Shown: positions 9,824 to 19,343, numbered from the stretch's first letter. The stretch: 64,000 nucleotides of DNA from Gammaproteobacteria bacterium (GCA_013286785.1 JABDFC010000005.1:1-64000); one strand, 5' to 3'. The notes: generated by a model from the sequence alone, not told the origin. Numbers and translations: made by a program.

Positions 9824-10960
9824 TTATTCATCGATTGCGAGTGGTGCAGGATTATTCGACGGCACGACTGAATTATCGATGATCACCCGACTCCCATTCT
9901 TCAGTTTTAATTGACCACTGGTAACCACCCTATCCCCGGCCTTTAATCCTTGTAGGACAGCAATTTGATCCCCACGGACATCTCCTAAAGTCACAAAAAT
10001 TTGATTGGCGGTGAATATGGGATTATCTTGTTCATCTTTTCCATTTTCGCTGATCACATAGGCAATATCCCCATAAGGATTATAAGAAATCGCCGTTTGC
10101 GGTAAGGTTAAATAGGATGCGGGTTCCCCCGTATAAAGCTCGACCGCGACAAACATACCTGGAAGTAAAATTTCAGGTTGATTGCGCAGTGTGGCTTGAA
10201 TATGAACGTTTCGTGTCGAGGGATCGACTTCTGGATCGATTGCAGTCACTGTCCCTTCAAAGGTTTTTCCATTAAAACTATCGGCTGTGACTAACACGGT
10301 CTGGCCCAATGAAATTTTACCAAGTTCTCTCTGTGGCAGATAAAAATCCACAAAAATCGGATCGAGCGATTGTAAGGTAACAATTTTATTACCCGGATTA
10401 ATATACTGTCCTGCATTAATCGCTGAAATTCCTAATTGCCCGTCAAAAGGTGCTCGAATTATTTTTTTATCGATCATGTTTAATTGCTGCGCCACTTCTG
10501 CCTGTTTGCTTTTAAAATCAGCCAAACTGGCATCCACGGTTGATTTGCTCACGGCTTTAGCCTCGTATTGTTCTTTGTCACGAAGATACGTAATTTCTGC
10601 TAATTCAGCCTGAGCTTTCAGAGAAGCTAATTGAGAAATATCCGCGTCAATATTTAATTCAACGAGAACATCCCCTTCGTTTGCCCGCTGACCAGAGGTA
10701 AATGGAATATTTCGAACCAATCCAGCAACCTCTGTCGTGACATCCACTCCATTAACCGCCCTCAAACTTCCAGCAGCTTTAAGGCTCGGTTTCCATTGTT
10801 GATACCCAATTTTTTCAGCCGAGACGGTAACCATATTCGCCTGATTGGCCGCTAAGTAGCGCTTGATCATTAAGACTTTAAAGCCCTTATAGCCAAAGAT
10901 CAGGGCAAACAACAGTCCCGTTATTCCAAGCATGACGAACATTTGTTTTTTCATATTCAA
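9824..10960 (-). CDS. RND efflux periplasmic adaptor subunit
   Basis: A 378-residue membrane fusion protein that links the RND permease to an outer-membrane channel. One N-terminal membrane helix (MFVMLGITGLLFALIFGY) is followed by the barrel-sandwich half GLVRNIPFTSGQRANEGDVLVELN. A short alpha-hairpin with the AELAEITYLRDKEQYEAKA coil comes next, then the second lipoyl half (IIRAPFDGQLGISAINAGQYI) and a C-terminal beta-barrel. No lipobox is seen, so it is probably held by its helix. It is the first gene of the two-gene pump operon. Confidence 0.92.
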   Translation of the reverse strand: MNMKKQMFVMLGITGLLFALIFGYKGFKVLMIKRYLAANQANMVTVSAEKIGYQQWKPSLKAAGSLRAVNGVDVTTEVAGLVRNIPFTSGQRANEGDVLVELNIDADISQLASLKAQAELAEITYLRDKEQYEAKAVSKSTVDASLADFKSKQAEVAQQLNMIDKKIIRAPFDGQLGISAINAGQYINPGNKIVTLQSLDPIFVDFYLPQRELGKISLGQTVLVTADSFNGKTFEGTVTAIDPEVDPSTRNVHIQATLRNQPEILLPGMFVAVELYTGEPASYLTLPQTAISYNPYGDIAYVISENGKDEQDNPIFTANQIFVTLGDVRGDQIAVLQGLKAGDRVVTSGQLKLKNGSRVIIDNSVVPSNNPAPLAIDE

Positions 10961-11048
10961 TCTTCCCCGTCTGATAGGAGATCGGTTTTTTTCTATTATA
11001 GCATCTATGGGTTATTTAGCTAAGAACGAAAATAATGCGCTTTAGTTT

Positions 11049-12647
11049 CTATAGGTCAGCAAAAGCAGACTCCAAGAGAAGACGGGTATAGGGATGCTTT
11101 GGCTGTGCCAAGACTTCTGCCACCGGCCCAGATTCGACAACTTTTCCGTCCTGCATCACCAGCACCCGATGGGCCATCGCATGAACCAAGGCCAAATCAT
11201 GGGTGATCAGTAAATACGAAATCTCAAGTTCGTTTTGACATTCGATTAAGAGATCAATTATCTCTGCTTCGACCGACTTATCCAAACTACTGGTCGGCTC
11301 ATCACACACCAAAATCCTAGGACCCACCGCTAACGCTCTTGCAATACAGACGCGTTGCCGTTGCCCACCCGACAATTGATGCGGATAGCGCGACAAGTGT
11401 TCTGGGACAAGACCCACTTGTTGGAGTAAATGGTGGATCCTATCCTCCCTTTCTAAGCGATCTGATCCAATTCCTAAAGCCAACATCCCTTCCATTAAAA
11501 TGTCCTTGATCTGAAATCTGGGATCCATCGCAGACAAAGGATCTTGAAAGATTATTTGCAAATCCTCTCTTTTTTCTCGTAATCGACGAGTCGATAACGA
11601 AAACAGCTCATCACCTAAAACCACCACTTTCCCTTCGACAGGAGAAAGTAGCGATAAGACTCCTTTAACGAGTGTTGTTTTTCCACAGCCCGAGCCCCCA
11701 ACGATGGCTAAGGTTTCCCCTCCTTTTAGTCTAAAAGAAACATCATCGACCGCTATCAACTTATCCTTTTTTTGCAATATCCCATGGTTCAAGGGAAATG
11801 AGATGGTTAAGTTTTTAACCTCTAATAAAGTTTCGGCTTCAGGCAATATCGGGGTAATCTCTAGGTTTGGAACAGAATGAATTAATTTACGGGTATAGGG
11901 ATGCAGCGCTTTCGTTAAGAGTTCACTCACCCCACCTTGTTCGACCAATTCCCCTTGATGCAAGACAGCCACCTCGTCGGCAATTTGTGCGGCCACTCTT
12001 AAATCATGGGTGATAAATAAGACTCCCATTTCCAACTCTGTTTGAAGTTTTTTTAATAATTTCAATAATTGCTTCTGATTGATCAGATCTAAAGCAGACG
12101 TTGCTTCGTCTGCAATCAACAGTTTCGGTTTGCCAGCCAAAGCCATTGCAATCATAGCCCTTTGTTTCATCCCACCAGATAATTGATGCGGATAGGCTTT
12201 AGCAACTCTCTTGACCTCATTAATTTCAACCATTTCAAGCAAGCGGTAAACTTCATTCTGACACATTTTCTGCGGCAGGTTTCGGTGCAGTTTTAAGACT
12301 TCTGAGATTTGCTGTTCGATGGTCAAAATAGGATTAAAGGCACTGGAGGCATCTTGAAAAATAATCGCAATTTTTCCACCCCGGATCCGTTGCATTTCGT
12401 TTTCCGACGATTCGGTTATATTCTCTCCCTCTAACCATATCTCACTCGTTTTGCCAACATAAATCTCAGGCGGCAATAGTCCAAGGATTGAGAGTGCTGT
12501 CAATGATTTGCCCGAACCCGTTTCCCCCAATAAAACCAAAGTTTGCTTTAGCAATATATTAAAGCTAACTCTTTTAATGAGTTGCTTATCGGAATCAATA
12601 CCCCGTTTGATTAACTCTAAGTCATTCACCCTTAATAAAGCTTGCAT
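11049..12647 (-). CDS. yejF: Peptide/microcin C-type ABC transporter, duplicated ATPase YejF
   Basis: A 532-residue fusion of two ABC ATPase domains, matching E. coli YejF in length. First domain: Walker A GETGSGKS near residue 42, signature LSGGMKQR, Walker B LLIADEATSALD. Second domain: Walker A GGSGCGKT near residue 317, signature LSGGQRQR, Walker B ILVCDEPTSSLD. It energises uptake of oligopeptides through YejB/YejE and is the last gene of the yejABEF operon, 1 base after yejE. Both domains keep all catalytic motifs. Confidence 0.93.
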   Translation of the reverse strand: MQALLRVNDLELIKRGIDSDKQLIKRVSFNILLKQTLVLLGETGSGKSLTALSILGLLPPEIYVGKTSEIWLEGENITESSENEMQRIRGGKIAIIFQDASSAFNPILTIEQQISEVLKLHRNLPQKMCQNEVYRLLEMVEINEVKRVAKAYPHQLSGGMKQRAMIAMALAGKPKLLIADEATSALDLINQKQLLKLLKKLQTELEMGVLFITHDLRVAAQIADEVAVLHQGELVEQGGVSELLTKALHPYTRKLIHSVPNLEITPILPEAETLLEVKNLTISFPLNHGILQKKDKLIAVDDVSFRLKGGETLAIVGGSGCGKTTLVKGVLSLLSPVEGKVVVLGDELFSLSTRRLREKREDLQIIFQDPLSAMDPRFQIKDILMEGMLALGIGSDRLEREDRIHHLLQQVGLVPEHLSRYPHQLSGGQRQRVCIARALAVGPRILVCDEPTSSLDKSVEAEIIDLLIECQNELEISYLLITHDLALVHAMAHRVLVMQDGKVVESGPVAEVLAQPKHPYTRLLLESAFADL

Positions 12648-12648
12648 C

Positions 12649-13953
12649 TTAATTTGTCCTAGGATTTAACCCTTCTTGCAATGCATCCGAAAATACATTG
12701 GCAGAAAACACTAAGCAAAACATAAAAAATAATGCTCCCGACAATGACCACCAGATCATGGGATCATGCGCCAATTCTAATCGAGAGGCATTGATCATAT
12801 TTCCCCAACTGTAAGTGGTCGGATCAACACCCACCCCAACATAAGACAAAACCGTCTCTGCTAATACTAAACCACTAAAGTCCAAAACCACGGTAATAAT
12901 CACAATGTGGATCAAATTCGGCATAATGTGTTTAGAAATAATCTTAATCGGGGTCACGCCCAGCGCAATAGCACTTAAGATAAAATCAAAGCTTCGAATT
13001 TTAAGACTCTCCGCTCGTAGCAACCGACATAAAGTCGTCCAGCTGGTTAACCCTAAAATGGCACATAAAATGAGCAATCTCAGATCGGGATTTTCTTGTA
13101 CTCTGGCTTGAAAAGACAGCATCGCTGCGGTAATGAGTAAAACACCTGGAATAGAACTCAAGGTCGTATACGTATATTGGATGACGCCATCAACCCAACC
13201 GCGAAAGAAACCTGCCAACATACCAAACAACAAGGCGAAAGGTAACATCACCAAGGTGGTTACTGTCCCAATGACAAGACCTGTGCGAATACTTTTGATA
13301 GACATATAAAAGACATCTCGACCAATTTTATCGGTCCCTAGAATATGATACTCGAGCATTAACATTGCCATCATACCAATCACACAAAAAATGAATCCCA
13401 AGGTTATAAAAAAGGTATTGATCACCCGACGATGCGAACAAGGTTTTATCTTTTTTCGAGTTCCTACCCGATACAGCACATAAAAAAATGTGGTGAGAAT
13501 TAAACCTAAGAAGACGCCATATCCCATACGGATCAGAATGTCTTGGGTTTTGTGCCAACCACTCTGGAGATGCTGACCCGAAAATTTCAATTTTGGATAA
13601 ACTTGCTCTAGGGTACCCTGTTCCGTTCTCACGATCTCTGAACTTGCAGATTTGAGCGCAAAGGGGGCTGAATAGGTGACCTCCTGCTCAAACGGAAGCG
13701 GGGATAGGATGGCATCCAGTACGCTTATCGGAGCAGTATTGTCGCCTTTGGTTTTCAAATGGATACAATCTAAAAATCCAATCATACCGTACAAAACCAA
13801 CACCATGAGTGCTATGATATAGCGTGGTTTTTCTGAGATGCGACGCCAGATCAAATGCCGCTCTTCCGAATGCCAAAACAGCCAAAAGAACGTGAATAAG
13901 CCTACCATTAACGCATAGACAAGAAAATCAATCCCAGTCACAACCCACTTCAT
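12649..13953 (-). CDS. yejE: Peptide ABC transporter permease YejE, N-terminally extended
   Basis: A 434-residue inner-membrane permease. The C-terminal half is a standard binding-protein-dependent transport domain, beginning ILGTDKIGRDVFYMSIKSIRTGL, with the EAA-type loop AIALGVTPIKIISKHIMPN contacting the ATPase. E. coli YejE is about 340 residues. The extra length here is an N-terminal block with about two more hydrophobic segments and a soluble loop of roughly 75 residues near positions 65-135. It overlaps yejB by 4 bases (ATGA), implying coupled translation. Confidence 0.9.
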   Translation of the reverse strand: MKWVVTGIDFLVYALMVGLFTFFWLFWHSEERHLIWRRISEKPRYIIALMVLVLYGMIGFLDCIHLKTKGDNTAPISVLDAILSPLPFEQEVTYSAPFALKSASSEIVRTEQGTLEQVYPKLKFSGQHLQSGWHKTQDILIRMGYGVFLGLILTTFFYVLYRVGTRKKIKPCSHRRVINTFFITLGFIFCVIGMMAMLMLEYHILGTDKIGRDVFYMSIKSIRTGLVIGTVTTLVMLPFALLFGMLAGFFRGWVDGVIQYTYTTLSSIPGVLLITAAMLSFQARVQENPDLRLLILCAILGLTSWTTLCRLLRAESLKIRSFDFILSAIALGVTPIKIISKHIMPNLIHIVIITVVLDFSGLVLAETVLSYVGVGVDPTTYSWGNMINASRLELAHDPMIWWSLSGALFFMFCLVFSANVFSDALQEGLNPRTN

Positions 13954-14930
13954 TGTAATTGAATCCTTTTATCCACCCATACATAAGAAATATCCGTTAA
14001 GATAAGGCCAACGATATAAAGCACCGTTCCTAGAAAAACCATCGCTCGAACAATTGCAAAATCTTGCTCCCGAATGGCGTCGATTGTATAACTCCCTAAT
14101 CCTGGAATGCTAAAAAATGACTCCATCAATAAACTGCCCATAAATAACAACGGTAGCACAGCCACTATTCCAGTTAAAATTGGGATCAAGGCATTTCCCA
14201 AGACATGGCGGAATAAAACCGTGCTCGAGGATAGACCTTTCGCTCGAGCGGTGCGAACGTACTCTTTATGGATTTCTTCTAAAAATAAAGCACGATACCA
14301 CCGAGCGGTTGATCCAATGCTGGCAAAAATACTGATTAATATTGGCATCATGAGAAATTTTATCGCACCCCACCCATCGGCGTAGCCTGAAATCGGGACC
14401 CAATGGAAAATTTTGGCTAACCAATATTGTCCGATAACCATAAAAAATAAAGTAGAAATCGACATTAAGGCCACACAAATCCAGGTCCCTGATAAATCCA
14501 AGTAAGTTCCTCGAAACATCACCAGTAATAAGGCCAAAACGACATTGATCCAAAATCCAATGAAAAATGACGGAACAGCCAACTGCAAACTGGGCAAATA
14601 TCTTTCTTTGATCGCCTGTACGATATCTCTCCCGGTATCTGAAATGCCAAAATTAAACACAAACAGTTTGATGGACTTTTTGAAAAAGATGGTTTCCGTC
14701 AACGCTTCGGTACCCTGTTCTTCTGAATTGTAAAATAAGGGTAGGTGGTAGTCATGAATGCGCTTCCAGTCTTGAATGGCTTCTTTGGTGACATATTTTC
14801 CACCCAAATGGACTCTGGCAATATCATCTGGTGTATTCACAAAAAAAAATAAAGCAAAGGTCAAAATATTAACCCCAATCAAGATTGGAAGGGCATGAAC
14901 AATTCTTCTCACGGTATATTGTAAGATCAT
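13950..14930 (-). CDS. yejB: Peptide ABC transporter permease YejB
   Basis: A 326-residue inner-membrane permease of the DppB/OppB/YejB family. It starts with the family signature MILQYTVRRIVHALPILIGV. The EAA loop RTARAKGLSSSTVLFRHVLGNALIPI is near residue 230, followed by SFFSIPGLGSYTIDAI. It pairs with YejE to form the channel of the importer. It sits 1 base after yejA and overlaps yejE by 4 bases. Somewhat shorter than E. coli YejB (about 364 residues), with the difference in the periplasmic loop after the first helix. Confidence 0.91.
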   Translation of the reverse strand: MILQYTVRRIVHALPILIGVNILTFALFFFVNTPDDIARVHLGGKYVTKEAIQDWKRIHDYHLPLFYNSEEQGTEALTETIFFKKSIKLFVFNFGISDTGRDIVQAIKERYLPSLQLAVPSFFIGFWINVVLALLLVMFRGTYLDLSGTWICVALMSISTLFFMVIGQYWLAKIFHWVPISGYADGWGAIKFLMMPILISIFASIGSTARWYRALFLEEIHKEYVRTARAKGLSSSTVLFRHVLGNALIPILTGIVAVLPLLFMGSLLMESFFSIPGLGSYTIDAIREQDFAIVRAMVFLGTVLYIVGLILTDISYVWVDKRIQLQ

Positions 14931-14931
14931 A

Positions 14932-17010
14932 TTAACCTTTTCTCTTTTGGCGTTCTCGGAGCCAATATTGAATAAAAGCCGGCACGACGCACAACAGCAG
15001 TAAAACGATTAGCCCTACTAATGGCCACACCATCGGTTGATTCCACATTTTTCGTTTGGCGGCCCGTAACTTAGGATCGATTTTGGCATATTTTAAAGTG
15101 TTCGTGGCAACCGCACTGTTTTTTCTAGGAGAAATCCATTGATGGCGCAACACATAGTCTTTAGGATAAAATCCTCCCATCCAAGGCATATCTTGTCGCA
15201 CAATTTCGTCCATCTGTTGGATGATCTGAAAACGTTCTTCCGTATTCGCCATCGAACGCATTTTCTCAAAAAGACTGTCATAAACAGGGTTCTGATAGTT
15301 GGAGGTATTTTCGCCGCCATTTTTCATGCTGCTGTTTGGACCATACAATAAAAAGAGAAAGTTTTCCGGATCAGGGTAATCGGCTTTCCAGCCCCAGAAA
15401 TACATCTGCAAAGTACCCAACTGCTGCTTTTCAACAAAGCGATTATAATCGGTACCGCGAATAACCAACTCTATCCCAATTTTAGCAAATTGCTTTTGTA
15501 ACCAAGCTTGGGTTGCCATTTCTTCTGGTCCGCCACTGATGACCGTATCAAAATAAAGAGTTAGTCCCTCTGAAAACCCCGCCTCCTTCAATAACTGCCG
15601 GGCTTTGTCCAGATCGTTTTGCTTCTGATCTTGCACGACTTGAAAACCAAAGATATCGGGTGGAATAGGGCTGGAGGCAGTAATGCCTCGTCCATTCATA
15701 AAAATTAAAATAAACTCATCCACATCCAATGCCAGAGAGATGGCCTGACGTAATTTGCGAGCTTTCTCTGTATAGCCACCAACGGTATCATCCAACATAT
15801 TAAAGCCCCAATACCATATCGATGAGCCTATCGAGGTTTGCAGCTGTATCCCCTGTTTTTTTAATTCTGAACTTAATTCTGCCCCACCCCAAGCATTAAA
15901 GCTGATCGCAGTCGAAAAATCATCGGAGCTTACCCCAGACGAATCATAGTACCCTTGTAGAAACTTCGCCCAATAGGGAATACTTTCATTTTCTATCGTA
16001 AACACCGCTTTATCGATCATCGGCACAAGGGTTCCTGCATTTTCTAAATATCCTTGTTCTTTATCTTCTTTCGTCCCGTCACTTGGATACAGTTCTCCCC
16101 GAAAGGATGGATTTTTTTCTAATACCATCTCTCGATCAGGGTTATTGACCGTCAAAATAAAGGGTCCTGTTCCCACAGGGTACCAATCGAGAGAGATGTT
16201 GTGTGATTCTAAACCTGGTTGCGCATAAAACCGTGTCGCTTCCCAAGGAATTGGGGCAAAGAAAGGCATGGTTAACCAATAGAGGAATTGTGGGTATTTG
16301 CCGTGGATCCGTATTCGATAGGTATAGCGATCGACAACTTCTACTCCTTTTAAAGGATAGGACCTAAGATCCATTTCTAAATTCTCATCCTGTTTTTTTG
16401 CCTCGACATTCAATGCTGCCCGCAATTCTTCCAAGCCGACAATATAGCGGCTCATGAGTCCAAAAATAGGCGAACTCAGATGCGGCTCTGCCAATCGTTT
16501 AATTTGATAAACATAGTCTTCGGCAATCACCTCTCGCGTGGCTCGTTCTGTAAATTCGCTTAATACCTGATACTGCTCTGCTGCTTGCAACGATAATGGG
16601 TAATACCGATACTTCCCGTTCTGTTCTTGGGCAAAAGCCGGGTGTTGTTGGTAATACATCCCAGGCTTGATCCGAATGAGATACTCACTGTAAGCAATCT
16701 CTTGCTCGGGGGCATTTGCTGCTAAGGGTTCCCCTGCTTGATTCAAATAACGGACTTCTGGCAAAGAAGCTGCGGTTAAAGGCTCTAACTGATACGGACG
16801 CTTTAAATAGGCATATTGGAGTGGCGGCTCATAAATTTGGCAAATAAATACCCATTCGGATTCACTGTACGTTCGAGCGGGATCAAGATGCTTGGGATGT
16901 TCTTGAAAAGCAGAATAAACCGTGTTGGCCTCTCTGTCTTTCGAGGGATAGGGATCATTCCAAGGAGCTCCATCGCAGCCTACGAATAACACACTGAGTA
17001 CAAAAACCAA
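14932..17010 (-). CDS. yejA: YejA-like extracellular solute-binding lipoprotein with C-terminal membrane helix
   Basis: A solute-binding protein of the SBP_bac_5 family, 692 residues from a TTG at 17010; it should deliver peptides to YejBEF. The body carries family segments such as YPVGTGPFIL and LRQAISLALDVDEFI. The mature start would be the Cys of LFVGC. A CTG six codons upstream (17028) may be the true start: it has GGAG 8 bases before it and gives MNFKIGLVFVLSVLFVGC, a proper lipoprotein signal with a positive residue, which the TTG start lacks. Unusually for the family, the C-terminus ends in a membrane helix (WPLVGLIVLLLLCVVPAFI) and a basic tail. Confidence 0.9.
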   Translation of the reverse strand: MVFVLSVLFVGCDGAPWNDPYPSKDREANTVYSAFQEHPKHLDPARTYSESEWVFICQIYEPPLQYAYLKRPYQLEPLTAASLPEVRYLNQAGEPLAANAPEQEIAYSEYLIRIKPGMYYQQHPAFAQEQNGKYRYYPLSLQAAEQYQVLSEFTERATREVIAEDYVYQIKRLAEPHLSSPIFGLMSRYIVGLEELRAALNVEAKKQDENLEMDLRSYPLKGVEVVDRYTYRIRIHGKYPQFLYWLTMPFFAPIPWEATRFYAQPGLESHNISLDWYPVGTGPFILTVNNPDREMVLEKNPSFRGELYPSDGTKEDKEQGYLENAGTLVPMIDKAVFTIENESIPYWAKFLQGYYDSSGVSSDDFSTAISFNAWGGAELSSELKKQGIQLQTSIGSSIWYWGFNMLDDTVGGYTEKARKLRQAISLALDVDEFILIFMNGRGITASSPIPPDIFGFQVVQDQKQNDLDKARQLLKEAGFSEGLTLYFDTVISGGPEEMATQAWLQKQFAKIGIELVIRGTDYNRFVEKQQLGTLQMYFWGWKADYPDPENFLFLLYGPNSSMKNGGENTSNYQNPVYDSLFEKMRSMANTEERFQIIQQMDEIVRQDMPWMGGFYPKDYVLRHQWISPRKNSAVATNTLKYAKIDPKLRAAKRKMWNQPMVWPLVGLIVLLLLCVVPAFIQYWLRERQKRKG

Positions 17011-17187
17011 CCCAATTTTAAAATTCAGAAAACAAACTCCATTTGTTTATACCAGCGTCTCGGTAAATCTCTAATCTTATATCAGTTTAGGCGTTTTTCA
17101 GTGCGGGTGTCAGACTGAATATAAATGCAATTTTAGGCTTGTCGCGTTTTGGCCCTGTTTCACAATTTCCCGCAAATTTACAAAACC

Positions 17188-17994
17188 TTACAGGACAATT
17201 AGTTGTTGCACCTCTGGCTTGGAATATTCAACATTCCCAGCCCTAACCACCAAATTATCCAATGGCTTATACTCCGCTTTGCTATGCGTATGGCCACATA
17301 ACACTAAAAATTCAATCGAAGGGTTTTTTGTAGCAACTTTACTCAAGACATCCCCCATAACTTTCGAACTAAAATAAGGTAACCAATTTTGATCACTCAT
17401 CACTCCTTTATGCATACAAGCTTCTGCAAAGGGTGGCACATGTGTTAATACGATAACCTTTTTTGGTTTCTTCTTAGCCGCTAGGATTAAATCATTTTCC
17501 AATTGGCTTGCATCAAAATCCGCTAACTCCTGCATCTTTTCCAGCACCTGGAGTTTTCCAAGAATTTTAGCCTGAAATAAGTCAAAAATCAGACAGCTAT
17601 CATTCAGAGATACTCTACTATTTTGATAATCGCCCAAACGACCATCTGCCCATCCATCTTGACCTAACAAAATGGTATCGTTATGTAGTGTTTGTAGTCC
17701 TGAAGCAGGCAACCAAAATAAATGATCACGTGTTTGGCTTCACAACGCTATCTTATTGCGAAGTTCACTTACTTGACCTCTGTAATAATCATGATTACCT
17801 AATACAAAATAAATTGGCTTTCCAATTTCATCTACCATCTCATTTAATATCTCTATTAGGCAAGGTGCTTCTGCAATATCGCCACTTATTAATACACCAT
17901 CGCAACTTTTATTCAAGATCTCACTATAAAATAGCTTTCTCTCCTGTTTTTCAAGAAAATTAAGATGAATATCGGTTAACCATGCCAATTTCAT
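17188..17994 (-). pseudogene. Calcineurin-like metallophosphatase interrupted by an in-frame TGA
   Basis: Two same-frame pieces of one metallophosphatase. The upstream piece (17740-17994) has the metal motifs TDIHLN, GDIAEA and GNHDYY. The downstream piece has GQDGWADGR, LTHVPPF and CGHTHSKAEY. They are separated only by a TGA at 17740-17742; translation past it continues as SQTRDHLFWLPASGLQTLHN, which fits the family. A single base change explains the break, so the gene is probably recently inactivated, unless the two halves are made separately (an ATG exists at 17712). It follows the nucleotidyltransferase gene by 5 bases. Confidence 0.85.
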
Positions 17995-17999
17995 ACTGA

Positions 18000-18716
18000 C
18001 TACTCATTACAAATTGCGACTATTTTTTTGATGCGCGACATAACTGTCTGTACCCGCTGGTTTGTAACTGGGCCATCACTTACATGCCAAGGCAAAACAA
18101 GTTCAAATTGACTATTTTTTAACATTCCCTCAAAAAATTCTTTTAGGTGTTTCTTTAGATTTTCACTCACCAATACTATCTCGTCTGAAATTTCAACTCG
18201 ACCAGCAATAATTGTAATAATATCTTCAAAATCATGGCTACCTAACAAATCGTTATTGCCTCTTGTTCTAAACGCTTCTATTTTTGTCGCTATAAAATAA
18301 GGTGTCGTTATTGATTTTATGAACAAGTCATCAGAAATTTGATGTGTAATCGAATGTTCCAAGGCTTCTTTGTACCAATAATTTCCAAAGCCTAATATTT
18401 TCCCATTAGTAGGCATTACGTCCAAAATAATATCATCATAATGCCAACGACAAATAACTTCATCTTCCATTGAATTTGTGAACCCTATTTTTCTTAATTC
18501 TTCCTCAAACTTGTGATATTGGCTTAATGAGATCACGTCGATAATACAATCAACATCTGATGTGGGGCGAACATCCAACGATAAAGGATCACTAATAAAT
18601 AAGGCAGTGGTGCAACCACCTAAGTACACAACCTCATCATTAAGCCTCCCTAATTTTCTAGCTGCGACTTCCAGCATTGCTAAATTTGATGTCATCCTCC
18701 CTTGTCTGCTACTCAT
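18000..18716 (-). CDS. Nucleotidyltransferase-fold protein, AbiEii-like
   Basis: A 238-residue protein with the nucleotidyltransferase pattern of AbiEii/AbiGii-type toxins: YLGGCTTALFI followed by RPTSDVDCIID, whose two aspartates would bind metal. A further Asp lies in YDDIILDVMPT, and later KIEAFRTRGNNDLLGSHDFEDI resembles the K..A...R...D..D element of the family. It overlaps the upstream HTH gene by 8 bases, the usual layout of a regulator/toxin pair. Toxin function is inferred from fold and context; the match is less tight than for the AbiEii gene at 62681. Confidence 0.7.
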   Translation of the reverse strand: MSSRQGRMTSNLAMLEVAARKLGRLNDEVVYLGGCTTALFISDPLSLDVRPTSDVDCIIDVISLSQYHKFEEELRKIGFTNSMEDEVICRWHYDDIILDVMPTNGKILGFGNYWYKEALEHSITHQISDDLFIKSITTPYFIATKIEAFRTRGNNDLLGSHDFEDIITIIAGRVEISDEIVLVSENLKKHLKEFFEGMLKNSQFELVLPWHVSDGPVTNQRVQTVMSRIKKIVAICNE

Positions 18717-19302
18717 AATTCATCCTTTCCTTCAATAATTCAATTGCTATATTACGCTCTCGAGCGCGACCAGAACGAATTACATCAACTAATGCCAACA
18801 GCTCATAAAAAAGTCGATCAGGATACTTGCCAAGTGAATATGGAACGGATCGATAAAGCGGTTCTAAAGCCAAACCACGTTCTAAAGCCAAACCACGATG
18901 ATTTTCCTCTGCATAAGGCCATACCGGAATAGGATCATTGCCTATCAAAAAATGCTTCTCAAAAATTGGAGCAGCATAGCTCGTTGGAATACCACGCGTA
19001 TATGCGCCAAGCTTAACTGGGAAAAAATACTTTACCCCTGAAATTAAACATTCTTCACATGCCGCCTTTATTGGCACAAATACATTTTTCTTCTGACTTC
19101 TGTCCTCTCTAACTTGGCCCAATAATGCCGACATATGCAATCGTTTAATACCCATGTTAACTTCAGAAACACTCATACATAATTGCAATGCCAGTTCATT
19201 CTGAGATAATAGCGTATCTGGCTTACTTTTTACCAAAGTAATTTTTGAGAATATTTTTAAGAGAAGCATAATATCCTGAGGTTTCAACATAGGCTTTTCC
19301 AT
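18709..19302 (-). CDS. Winged-helix regulator, likely antitoxin partner of the nucleotidyltransferase
   Basis: A 197-residue protein. Residues 5-70 read as a MarR-like winged helix (LKPQDIMLLLKIF, LSQNELALQLCMSVSEVNMGIKRL). The rest has no recognised domain but contains a six-residue duplication, RGLALERGLALE, encoded by an 18-bp tandem repeat. It is the first gene of a pair with the nucleotidyltransferase, overlapping it by 8 bases. Four 7-bp repeats lie just upstream of its start, as expected for an autoregulated operon. The antitoxin role is inferred. Confidence 0.6.
   Translation of the reverse strand: MEKPMLKPQDIMLLLKIFSKITLVKSKPDTLLSQNELALQLCMSVSEVNMGIKRLHMSALLGQVREDRSQKKNVFVPIKAACEECLISGVKYFFPVKLGAYTRGIPTSYAAPIFEKHFLIGNDPIPVWPYAEENHRGLALERGLALEPLYRSVPYSLGKYPDRLFYELLALVDVIRSGRARERNIAIELLKERMNYE
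18862..18897. repeat. 18-bp perfect tandem duplication inside the HTH gene
   Basis: The unit TTCTAAAGCCAAACCACG occurs twice back to back (18862-18879 and 18880-18897). It keeps the reading frame and adds six residues (RGLALE twice). Perfect identity suggests a recent slippage event or a polymorphic site. Confidence 0.95.
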
Positions 19303-19343
19303 CTTGAAGCTTAGAACTTAATATAACACAACCATTCGTAATT

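Noticed and set aside
17740..17742. TGA as selenocysteine codon
   Set aside because: Metallophosphatases of this type have no Sec site here, and no hairpin resembling a SECIS element was noticed just after the codon. A nonsense mutation is simpler.
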